NCBI RefSeq assembly: GCF_039503195.1
Contig: NZ_JBCJKP010000001.1
Location: forward strand, 5,704,001 to 5,768,000
Direction of reading: 5' to 3'
Origin: Streptomyces mirabilis
Lineage (GTDB): Bacteria > Actinomycetota > Actinomycetes > Streptomycetales > Streptomycetaceae
Length of the DNA stretch: 64,000 nucleotides
Shown here: piece after piece, positions 51,979 through 59,022 of the stretch
Layout: every line of letters starts with the position of its first letter
How positions within the stretch are numbered: the stretch's first letter is position 1
Notes under the pieces: model-generated
Databases searched by the model: none
What the model saw: the letters and a program-made list of their open reading frames with translations, nothing else
Told to the model about the DNA's origin: nothing
Made by a program: the position numbers and the translations under genes

Positions 51979-52031
51979 TCGTCACATTCCCGTCGTCCGC
52001 CCGGGTCACGGGGCAGACGGGAATGTGACGA
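51979..52031. terminator. 16-bp perfect inverted repeat between M23 and S53 genes
   Basis: TCGTCACATTCCCGTC (51979-51994) pairs with 52016-52031 around a 21-nt loop. It begins 7 bp after the M23 stop and probably ends the peptide-HTTM-M23 transcript. Confidence 0.7.
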
Positions 52032-52037
52032 CAGGGC

Positions 52038-53243
52038 CTAGGTGCGGACGGTCCGGCCCCGGCACAGCGGGCCCGAGACTCCCTGGAACTCCAGGTCGAG
52101 GCCGAGGCCGTCGCGCTCGGCGTGGAGGTGCAGGTGCGGCTCGCTGCTGTTGCCGGAGTTCCCGACCTCGCCGAGCACCTGCCCGACGCGCACGGGGTCG
52201 CCGGTGCTCACGGTCACGGTGCCGGGACGCAGATGGGCGAGCTTGACGATCTCGGCGCCCGTGTCGATCCACACGTGGTTGCCGTACAGGGGTTGGTAGC
52301 GGACGGCGCCGGGTTCTTGGTCGTCGATGTGATCGGCGGCGGAGACGACCGTACCGTCGCAGGGTGCGTGCACGGGCTGCCCGTAGATGAGGTAGCGCTC
52401 GTTCTTGCCGTGCGTGCCCTGGGTGCGGGCGCGGTGACGCCCGCGCGTCCCGCCCGGGCCGGCCTGGACCACGTCCAGGGCGCCGCGTTGCCCGGGGACG
52501 GCGAAGTGATGGTTGAGGCTGCGTCCGCCTCCTTGCCCCACGTACCAACGGCCACCCTGCAAGGGGAAGACGAGGGGCTGGGAGACGGCCGTCCCCCAGC
52601 GGTGACGCCGTGCCCGCATCAGGAGTACGCCGAGGACGGCGACCAGTGCGGCCCCCACGACCAGTTCGGGGGCACCGCCCGACGTGGGCAGCCCGGGCAG
52701 TCGCCAGGCGGAGGCGAGGGCGACGAGCGCCCCGGCCTCCAGCGGTCGGCGTATCCACCACGGAAACAGGGCCGGGGCACGCCAGCCCTCCACGACCAGG
52801 TATCCGGCCGCGACGATCAGCAGACGGCCGCACCAGGCGATCCGGGAGGGGGCCTCCCAGCAGGCGTCGATGCGCACGAGGAACAGCAGGACCAGCACGG
52901 TCCAGGCCAGAGCCGGGCGCACCCAGTTGGTGCGCAGGCGTGCCGGGCGGTGTGCGCCGGGTGCGATCAGGAGCCCGTCCAGCTCATGGCCGTCCCTGGT
53001 GGCGGCGAAGGCGAGGGCCCGTCCCCGGGTGCCTTCGATCACCAGTCCGTCGCGGCTGTCGCGCACGCCGGTGACCTCGCCGACCCGTCCGAGCGTGGTG
53101 TCCACGATCTCGTCGAGCCGCTCCCGGCCCACGGCGGCGACCACGCGCGGTGCCAGGCGTTCCCGGTCGGCGGGCTCGGCGGTGAGGAACCGGTACAGGG
53201 CGTCCGGCGCGGCGTTCGCCGCTTCGTCGGTCGTGTCACGCAT
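52038..53243 (-). CDS. Membrane protein with C-terminal M23 (LytM) peptidase domain
   Basis: The 401-residue protein has a soluble N-terminal region of about 100 residues. Four or so membrane helices lie at ~107-215 (RPALAWTVLVLLFLVRIDAC onward). The LytM-type zinc peptidase domain has NHHFAVPGQRGALDV (H...D) and the distal EPHLHLHAE (HxH). Lysostaphin-family enzymes cut glycyl bonds in peptidoglycan or peptides. The start is ATG 53243 (GTG 53252 possible), overlapping the end of the HTTM gene, so it is in the same operon. Its role may be peptide processing or wall opening for export. Confidence 0.85.
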   Translation of the reverse strand: MRDTTDEAANAAPDALYRFLTAEPADRERLAPRVVAAVGRERLDEIVDTTLGRVGEVTGVRDSRDGLVIEGTRGRALAFAATRDGHELDGLLIAPGAHRPARLRTNWVRPALAWTVLVLLFLVRIDACWEAPSRIAWCGRLLIVAAGYLVVEGWRAPALFPWWIRRPLEAGALVALASAWRLPGLPTSGGAPELVVGAALVAVLGVLLMRARRHRWGTAVSQPLVFPLQGGRWYVGQGGGRSLNHHFAVPGQRGALDVVQAGPGGTRGRHRARTQGTHGKNERYLIYGQPVHAPCDGTVVSAADHIDDQEPGAVRYQPLYGNHVWIDTGAEIVKLAHLRPGTVTVSTGDPVRVGQVLGEVGNSGNSSEPHLHLHAERDGLGLDLEFQGVSGPLCRGRTVRT

Positions 53244-54285
53244 CGGCCGCACCGTCCTGTCCCGCCGTCATGGCCACCGGGGTCATGCCGCGCGCGGGCA
53301 GTGGTGACCAACTCCCGCCCCGTACATGTTCCTTGACGGACCGGAAGCGCCGCGCGAGGGACCGGTAGTCCTCGTCGCGCAGGCAGGTGCAGTCCGCGCC
53401 GATCATCAGTAGCCCGAAGCACACCAGGCCCATGCAGGCGATGATGCCCAGGTGCATGCCCTCCAGGGCCACCGTGTTGGCCTTCCGGATCCACGGGCGA
53501 GCGGACAGGATCGCGAAGGGCAGCGCCAGCTCGATGAAGATCGTGAAGTAGCAGAGAGCGGTACCCACGAAGGCGTTGTTCATCAGGTGCGCGTACGTGG
53601 CCGACATCTCGAAGCCGGTGATCCGGCTGATGTAGTACATCGCCACGCCGTCCTGCCACACCTTCCCGGTGATCTTCCAGTAGCCGGCGGTGAAGTACAG
53701 CACCGCGGTCTGGAAGACGATGAGAAAGGCGGCGAGGTTGTGCAGCACGGTGGAGGTCGTCGGCCGTTCGTCCGCGCGCATCCGCGCGCGCCGCCGCTTG
53801 GCGCCGGGCGCGAAGTAGGCGTTGGAGACGGTGAAGACCATGAACAGGATGACGATCTGGGCGAGATTGTCGCCGCCTTCGAGCACATCCTGGTTCCGGT
53901 TGTGCAGCGACCACATCATCAGGGCCTGCGCGAGGGTGAGCGCCCGGCCGCCGAAGATCATGAACGCCAGGGCGACCACGATCACCGCGTGATAGGCGAT
54001 CTCGAACCAGAGCGTGGAATGGCTCCACAGGAAGATCGAGAAGCCCCAGCGCGGCAGCTCGGCCCTCGCCGTGGAGATCGAGTTGTAGGAGTCCGGCCCC
54101 CACAGGAAGCGCCGCCGCGAGTAGTCGGACAGGCAGTACAGCAGGGTGGCGAAGCCGATGACGACGCGGAGCGCCGCGACTCCGATGAGCCGGTGCTTCC
54201 TGCTCGCGAGGCGCAGCAGCGCGGCGTCCAGCCGCGCCGTGCCGGCCTGCCATCCCCTGCCCATCAGGGCGAACACGCCGGTCAC
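53236..54285 (-). CDS. HTTM-domain membrane protein (SdpB-like)
   Basis: The 349-residue polytopic protein has about 6-8 membrane helices. It fits the HTTM (horizontally transferred transmembrane) family shared by vitamin-K-dependent gamma-carboxylase-like proteins and Bacillus SdpB, needed to mature the SDP toxin. Characteristic patches are FSIFLWSHSTLWFEIAYHA, LHNLAAFLIVFQTAVLYFTA and YWKITGKVWQDGVAMYY. The GTG start overlaps the stop of the DUF5819 gene. The pairing with a DUF5819 protein mirrors the SdpA-SdpB pair. Confidence 0.82.
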   Translation of the reverse strand: MTGVFALMGRGWQAGTARLDAALLRLASRKHRLIGVAALRVVIGFATLLYCLSDYSRRRFLWGPDSYNSISTARAELPRWGFSIFLWSHSTLWFEIAYHAVIVVALAFMIFGGRALTLAQALMMWSLHNRNQDVLEGGDNLAQIVILFMVFTVSNAYFAPGAKRRRARMRADERPTTSTVLHNLAAFLIVFQTAVLYFTAGYWKITGKVWQDGVAMYYISRITGFEMSATYAHLMNNAFVGTALCYFTIFIELALPFAILSARPWIRKANTVALEGMHLGIIACMGLVCFGLLMIGADCTCLRDEDYRSLARRFRSVKEHVRGGSWSPLPARGMTPVAMTAGQDGAADA

Positions 54286-55034
54286 TGCTCCACCCCCGTT
54301 ACGTAGTCCATCCATGACGTCGCCAGCAGTCCCTTCTCGTGCTCCTTCGGCTTGGGTTCCGCGTACCGCGCCGAGAACGGCACGATGGGACGGTTCTTGA
54401 AGATCGCCTGTACGGAGATGATCTCCGCGTCCGGGTAGAGCGCCTTCGCCTGTACGGAGAAGAACCGCTGCATCTCCTCAAAGTCCGGTTTGAACTGGTC
54501 GTCGAGACGCTTGCGGGCGTCCTCCCGTTCCGTCGCCGGAAGTTTCTGGATCTTGTTCGCGATACCCGCGTACCGGTTGGCCACGGCGTCGAACGCGAGA
54601 AGCACGCCGGGGAGTTTCGTCGGGTTCACCCGGAATTCGCGCGGGGATCGGTCGATGGCCTGCTCGATCTCGACGGGGCTCGACTCCACGGTCTTGCCCG
54701 AGCCGGGGAGCGTCATCCGGGCGCGCAGGTACACGAAGTCGTTGTTGCTGCCGGGGGTGGGTCCGAAGAGCTGCCAGTCCTGCCAGAAGTACGGCTCCAT
54801 GAAGGCCATGACGGGGCCCTTGACACGGTCCTTCGCCGGGGAGTCGGGGGCGTTGTACACCAGGCAGCACAAGCAGTACACCGCCACGGCCACGAGGGCG
54901 GCCAGCGCGCTGACCCGTACCTTCGCCGGGAGCGCCCCGCCCGCCGTCCGGGGTGCGCCCTCCGATGCGCGCGAGCGCGCGAGAACTCTCATCGCTGTCC
55001 ACATCCAGGTGGGGCCGACGTCCAGGTCGGTCAT
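54282..55034 (-). CDS. DUF5819 protein (SdpA-like)
   Basis: The protein has about 250 residues: a cytoplasmic N-terminus, one membrane helix (VSALAALVAVAVYCLCCLVY) and an outside domain opening with YFWQDWQLFGPTPGSNNDF. This W-x-LF-x-P pattern is typical of DUF5819 and recalls SdpA. No catalytic motif is recognised. The start is uncertain: ATG 55034 lacks a ribosome site; ATG 55004 or 54992 would shorten the tail. It overlaps the HTTM gene by 4 nt and follows the small secreted peptide gene after a hairpin. Confidence 0.75.
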   Translation of the reverse strand: MTDLDVGPTWMWTAMRVLARSRASEGAPRTAGGALPAKVRVSALAALVAVAVYCLCCLVYNAPDSPAKDRVKGPVMAFMEPYFWQDWQLFGPTPGSNNDFVYLRARMTLPGSGKTVESSPVEIEQAIDRSPREFRVNPTKLPGVLLAFDAVANRYAGIANKIQKLPATEREDARKRLDDQFKPDFEEMQRFFSVQAKALYPDAEIISVQAIFKNRPIVPFSARYAEPKPKEHEKGLLATSWMDYVTGVEQ

Positions 55035-55363
55035 GTCGGAAAAAAGGAATGGATTCGCGCGACGCTGTGTGCCGGGGCGGGGCGCCCCGCCCCGGCACCG
55101 GGGGGCGATGCGGTGTCGGTGGACACCCGACACCGCATGTCACTTCGCACCGCTGGTCATGCGGTGGCGCACGTCATCCGGCACCGATCGTCGGCCGATG
55201 CCGCGTGCCACGCGGCTCCGCCGGCCGGGCGGTGCCGTGGCTTCCCCCTGCGCCGAGGGTCAGTCGGCGCCACAGGTCACGCGGCGCCGGTGGTCGGCCG
55301 ACGCCAGTGGGTCTTTCGCTGCCGCACGTCGCGCGGCGCTGTGCAACACCTGACGCAATCAGG
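55035..55363. other. Gap with degenerate direct repeats
   Basis: No gene is seen. The + strand between 55141 and 55340 is built of similar pieces, for example CGATCGTCGGCCGATGCC and CGGTGGTCGGCCGACGCC, together with several copies of GTCACGCGGC-like sequence. Confidence 0.6.
55108..55138 (-). terminator. Attenuator hairpin between peptide gene and DUF5819 gene
   Basis: ATGCGGTGTCGG pairs with CCGACACCGCAT around a 7-nt loop. It lies 75-105 bp before the DUF5819 start, and without a T-run it could allow partial read-through. Confidence 0.6.
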
Positions 55364-55741
55364 TCAGTTGGCGTCGTAGGCGGTGTCGCCCGGTATCACT
55401 CCGTGCAGCGACGTGCCGCTGAGAGCGGGACCGCCGCTGGAGGACGACGAGGACTCGCTGGACGACGAGGAGTCGCTGGACTTCGGGAGCTTGGTCGTGA
55501 ACTTCGCGACCTGCTCCGTCGCCTTGACGACCGTCGCCGCGGCGACGCTCTGGGCGATCGCGTGCCAGAACTGCGGCTGCGCACCCTTGCTGAGGACCTG
55601 GGCGGTGGTGACCGAGTGCTGGGCGGCGGCCTTGTGCTGCGGCAGGGAGGCAGCCGACGCGCTGGAAGTGGTGAGACCCGCGGTGCCGACCGCGGCGAGA
55701 GCCGCGATCATCGCACCGGCGACGGCACGCTTGCCGTTCAT
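55364..55741 (-). CDS. Small secreted peptide precursor, putative Sdp-like toxin or signal
   Basis: The 125-residue precursor has a Sec signal peptide ending SASA (cleavage near residue 30). An amphipathic helical stretch, PQFWHAIAQSVAAATVVKA, runs through residues 56-74. A Ser-rich linker (about 84-106) and a Gly/Thr tail follow. There are no cysteines, unlike the mature Bacillus SDP peptide. ATG 55741 has AAGGGA upstream. It is the first gene of the leftward block whose next members are SdpA-like and SdpB-like proteins, which is the main reason to suspect an SdpC-like role. No database family is recognised. Confidence 0.7.
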   Translation of the reverse strand: MNGKRAVAGAMIAALAAVGTAGLTTSSASAASLPQHKAAAQHSVTTAQVLSKGAQPQFWHAIAQSVAAATVVKATEQVAKFTTKLPKSSDSSSSSESSSSSSGGPALSGTSLHGVIPGDTAYDAN

Positions 55742-55780
55742 GGTGATTCCCTTCGAGTGGTGGAAATTTCAGCTGGGTGC

Positions 55781-55794
55781 GCGAATCGATTCGC
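55781..55794. promoter_or_regulatory. Perfect 14-bp palindrome upstream of the secreted peptide gene
   Basis: GCGAATCGATTCGC lies 40 bp before the peptide start codon and is a candidate operator. Confidence 0.45.
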
Positions 55795-55890
55795 AGACAT
55801 GTGCGCACTTTTCTCCATGGCTCATCACGGCAGGCAAAGGCCTTGAGTAACCGGGGAGTGGGTTCATGCTAGCCACGACTCGGCGCGACA

Positions 55891-55974
55891 CTCAACGAAA
55901 TAAATGGCCGTGAAGCGGAGTTGAGCCCTCCAACCTCAGATAAAGCTCAATTGACCTCAAGGTGGAGCTCAATT
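55891..55974. promoter_or_regulatory. Phased CTCAA direct repeats, SARP-operator-like
   Basis: CTCA cores occur at 55891, 55935, 55946, 55956 and 55968 (steps 44, 11, 10, 12), and AGCTCAATT repeats exactly at 55944 and 55966. SARP activators bind direct repeats phased at about 11 bp. A SARP gene lies 2 kb away. Confidence 0.45.
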
Positions 55975-56137
55975 CGAGAGGGTTTATTGCCACCCGTACT
56001 CTCCACAACGCTTCGAGGTAATGGCCGCGCTGCACAATCTTTACTCTGCGATGGGTTCTTCGAGAGGAAACTAAACCCGCGCTAACGCAGCCCTCAATGG
56101 ACTGGCAGGACAAGGAAATGAGGTCTGATCGGCCTCT

Positions 56138-57922
56138 ATGGTTTGGAACGTGAAAGAGCGTTATAGGAACGGACGGCCATGGGTTCCGACAGCGGCGGGG
56201 CACATCTGCCGGCTGATCGGTGTCCTGGACCTGGTGAGTGCCCTCTTCCCGGGCTTCCGGCACTCCCGGGTGCACAGCTGGCTCGGTGACCTTCCCGGCG
56301 GGGTGAGCACGCTGGCGGCGGTGGGCCAACTGACGAGCGGACTGCTGCTGGTCCTGCTGGCCCACGCGCTGCGCCGCCGCAAACGTCGCGCCTGGCGCGC
56401 GGTGGTGGTGCTGCTTCCTACGAGCGCGGCACTCCATCTGCTGCACCGCCATGAGCTGCCCACGGCGCTCATCGCGCTGGTCCTGCTGGGACTGATCCTG
56501 TTCCACCGGCGCGAGTTCTACGCCAAGGCCGACCCGCGCACCCGCCTGAGAGCACTTGCCAGTTTCCTCGGCCTGGGCGGGCTCAGCGTCCTGCTCGGCC
56601 TGCTCGTCGTCAGCGTCCACCCGTCGAGCGAGCGCCGGTCGTACACCCTTCCGCAACGGCTGGAGCACGTGCTGTACGGGCTGTTCGGCGTCGAGGGGCC
56701 GGTCGGGTACACCTCCGTCCGGGTCGCCGATCTGGTGGGCTACTCGCTGGGCGCTCTGGGCCTGTTGACCGCGCTGACCAGCGCTTGGCTGGCACTGCGC
56801 CCGGAGACGCCGGAACCGGAACTGACCGCCGAGGACGAGTCGTGCGTGCGGGCGCTGCTCGACCGCTACGGCGCCCGTGACTCCCTGGGCTATTTCGCTC
56901 TGCGGCGCGACAAGAGCGTGGTGTTCTCCCCCTCGGGCAAGGCGGCGATCGCCTACCGGGTGGTCTCGGGCGTCATGCTGGCCTCGGGCGACCCGCTCGG
57001 AGACGTCGAGGCCTGGCCCGGTGCGATCAACGCCTTCATGACCGAGGCCCGCGAGCACGCGTGGGTGCCGGCCGTGGTGGGCTGCAGTGAGACCGGCGGG
57101 GAGATCTGGGCCCGGGAGACCGGGCTGGATGCGCTGGAGCTGGGCGACGAGGCGGTGGTCGACACGGCCGACTTCTCGCTGTCCGGACGGGCCATGCGCA
57201 ACGTCCGGCAGATGGTGAAGCGGATCGAGCGGGGCGGCTACGTCTGCCGGGTCCGCCGGGTCGCCGAACTGAACGAGACGGAGCGGCAACGGATCGGTGA
57301 CGCCGCCGCACGTTGGCGGGGAACCACCGTGGAGCGCGGATTCTCCACCGCGCTGGGCCGGTTCGGCGATCCTGCGGACGACGAGTGCGTCGTCGTCACC
57401 GCCCACAAGGCACCCGATGAGGCGGCGGGCGAGGACCCGGCCGGCGACGACCTGAAGGCGATACTGCACTTCGTGCCCTGGGGGCCTGAGGACATCTCCC
57501 TGGACCTGATGAGACGCGACCGCTCCGCCGACCCCGGCCTCAACGAGCTGCTGATCGTCGCGGCCTTGCAGGCGGCGCAGCAGATGGGCGTGCGTCGCGT
57601 GTCACTGAACTTCGCGATGTTCCGCTCGGCCCTGGCCAGGGGTGAGCGACTCGGCGCAGGACCGGTGCTGCGCGTGTGGCGCGGACTGCTGGTCTTCTCC
57701 TCGCGCTGGTTCCAGATCGAGTCGCTCTACAAGTTCAACGCCAAATTCCAGCCGCGCTGGGAGCCGCGGTTCCTGGTGTATCCGCGGGCACGCGATCTGC
57801 CCAGGATCGGGCTCGCCGTCATGCGGGCGGAGGCGTTCATCACCCTCGAGCTGCCCCGGGCCGCACGCGCCAGGCGAACCACCACCCTCACGCCCGCGGA
57901 GGACGTCCGGCCCGCGGTCTGA
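56138..57922 (+). CDS. MprF/LysX-like membrane protein with DUF2156 aminoacyl-transferase domain
   Basis: The 594-residue protein has an N-terminal part with about six membrane helices (GLGGLSVLLGLLVVSVHPSS, LVGYSLGALGLLTALTSAWL). A C-terminal GNAT-like DUF2156 (phosphatidylglycerol lysyltransferase C-terminal) domain includes VFSPSGKAAIAYRVVSGVML, EIWARETGLDALELGDEAVVD and GVRRVSLNFAMFRSAL. MprF proteins aminoacylate phosphatidylglycerol from charged tRNA and flip it, giving resistance to cationic peptides. The gene diverges from the secreted-peptide operon and shares its regulatory region. Confidence 0.82.
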   Translation: MVWNVKERYRNGRPWVPTAAGHICRLIGVLDLVSALFPGFRHSRVHSWLGDLPGGVSTLAAVGQLTSGLLLVLLAHALRRRKRRAWRAVVVLLPTSAALHLLHRHELPTALIALVLLGLILFHRREFYAKADPRTRLRALASFLGLGGLSVLLGLLVVSVHPSSERRSYTLPQRLEHVLYGLFGVEGPVGYTSVRVADLVGYSLGALGLLTALTSAWLALRPETPEPELTAEDESCVRALLDRYGARDSLGYFALRRDKSVVFSPSGKAAIAYRVVSGVMLASGDPLGDVEAWPGAINAFMTEAREHAWVPAVVGCSETGGEIWARETGLDALELGDEAVVDTADFSLSGRAMRNVRQMVKRIERGGYVCRVRRVAELNETERQRIGDAAARWRGTTVERGFSTALGRFGDPADDECVVVTAHKAPDEAAGEDPAGDDLKAILHFVPWGPEDISLDLMRRDRSADPGLNELLIVAALQAAQQMGVRRVSLNFAMFRSALARGERLGAGPVLRVWRGLLVFSSRWFQIESLYKFNAKFQPRWEPRFLVYPRARDLPRIGLAVMRAEAFITLELPRAARARRTTTLTPAEDVRPAV

Positions 57923-57962
57923 GGCGGCGGAAGGGACGTCCCCGGGTCGGGTGTGTGAACCT

Positions 57963-58754
57963 CTACGAGACCAGCGGAAGGGCTGCCTTGTCCTCGAGCC
58001 AGGAGGCTCGGGAGAGAACGGCCCGCTGCACCTGCCGGAGCCGCAGGCTCGGTTCCATGCCGAGCCCTTCGACGAGCTTGTTCCGGAGGGTGTTGTAGAC
58101 GCTGAGTGCATCGGCGGTGCGGCCACTGCGGTAGAGAGCCACAATCAGATAGAGATAGAGGTTCTCCCACAACGGCTGGTCCGCGACCAGACCGTAGGCC
58201 TCACTGATCACCCAGGCGTTCCGGCCGAGCCGCAGTTCGGTTTCCACCCACAGCTCGTGCGCGGAATTCCGCTTCTCGTCCAGTTGGTGGCCCAGATCGT
58301 CCAGCATGGGCAGGCCGCGGACGTCGGCGAGGGCAGGCCCGCGCCACAGCGCGATGGCGGAGGCCAGCAGCTCCGAGGCCTCCGCCGTCCGGCCGATGGC
58401 GTTCAGCTGGTGGGCCCTTGTCACATCGGACTCGAAACGGCGCAGGTCCAGTTCGTGCCGCCGGCCCAGGTCGAGGACGTAACCGGGAGCCCGCGTGGCA
58501 AGGACGGCCGGGTCCGCGCCCAGTGCCAACAGGTGCTTGCGCAGCCGGGACACGTAGACCTGCAGAGCGGTGGCCGCGGTGCGTGGCGGGTTGTCCGTCC
58601 AGAGGAGGTCGGTCAATTGCCGGGTGGAGACGACGCGCTCGGCGTTCAGGCACAGCAGCGCCAGCAGCGCCCGCTGTTTGAGGGCGCCGGGACCCTGTGT
58701 GACGGAGCCGTCGGCCGCCGTGATCTCCAGCGGCCCGAGTATGTGGAAGTCCAT
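57963..58754 (-). CDS. SARP family transcriptional activator
   Basis: The 263-residue regulator has an OmpR-like winged helix (residues 1-95: MDFHILGPLEITAADG, GALKQRALLALLCLNAERVVS, TALQVYVSRLRKHL) and a bacterial transcriptional activation domain (BTAD, about 97-240). This is the minimal architecture of Streptomyces antibiotic regulatory proteins such as ActII-ORF4. SARPs activate biosynthetic operons through 11-bp-phased direct repeats. ATG 58754 is preceded by GGGGGA. It lies between the MprF-like gene and the NRPS gene, and either or both could be targets. Confidence 0.92.
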   Translation of the reverse strand: MDFHILGPLEITAADGSVTQGPGALKQRALLALLCLNAERVVSTRQLTDLLWTDNPPRTAATALQVYVSRLRKHLLALGADPAVLATRAPGYVLDLGRRHELDLRRFESDVTRAHQLNAIGRTAEASELLASAIALWRGPALADVRGLPMLDDLGHQLDEKRNSAHELWVETELRLGRNAWVISEAYGLVADQPLWENLYLYLIVALYRSGRTADALSVYNTLRNKLVEGLGMEPSLRLRQVQRAVLSRASWLEDKAALPLVS

Positions 58755-59022
58755 TTCTATCCCCCGTGGGCGTGTTTTCCATGACGGCAGGTTGGTCAAT
58801 CCCGCCGAAGGATGATCTTCGGTGGCGCGCCGGACGCCAGGCAAGTTCGAGGTCTCCCTTTTACCGAGAATTGGCTCGACTCTCACCGCGACTTGAGCCC
58901 CGGGGCGACCGGGCCGATCGGATGTGACGTACGCCATCGTTGTGGAATATGCAGTGTGGGGCGCATGAAATGCGGCTGGTCCGGTGTATGGGGGGGTTTA
59001 GCGGTGCGGTCTAGTCTCTGAA
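58755..59022. other. SARP-NRPS divergent spacer
   Basis: CCGAAG-GATGAT-CTTCGG at 58805-58822 is an inverted repeat in the promoter region. TAGTCT at 59012-59017 ends 5 nt before the NRPS ATG, a candidate leaderless -10 box. No further gene is supported. Confidence 0.45.

Noticed and set aside
58967..59020. 18-codon frame MKCGWSGVW... before the NRPS gene as a leader peptide
   Set aside because: It runs over the likely -10 box, so it would not be transcribed from the promoter I favour.
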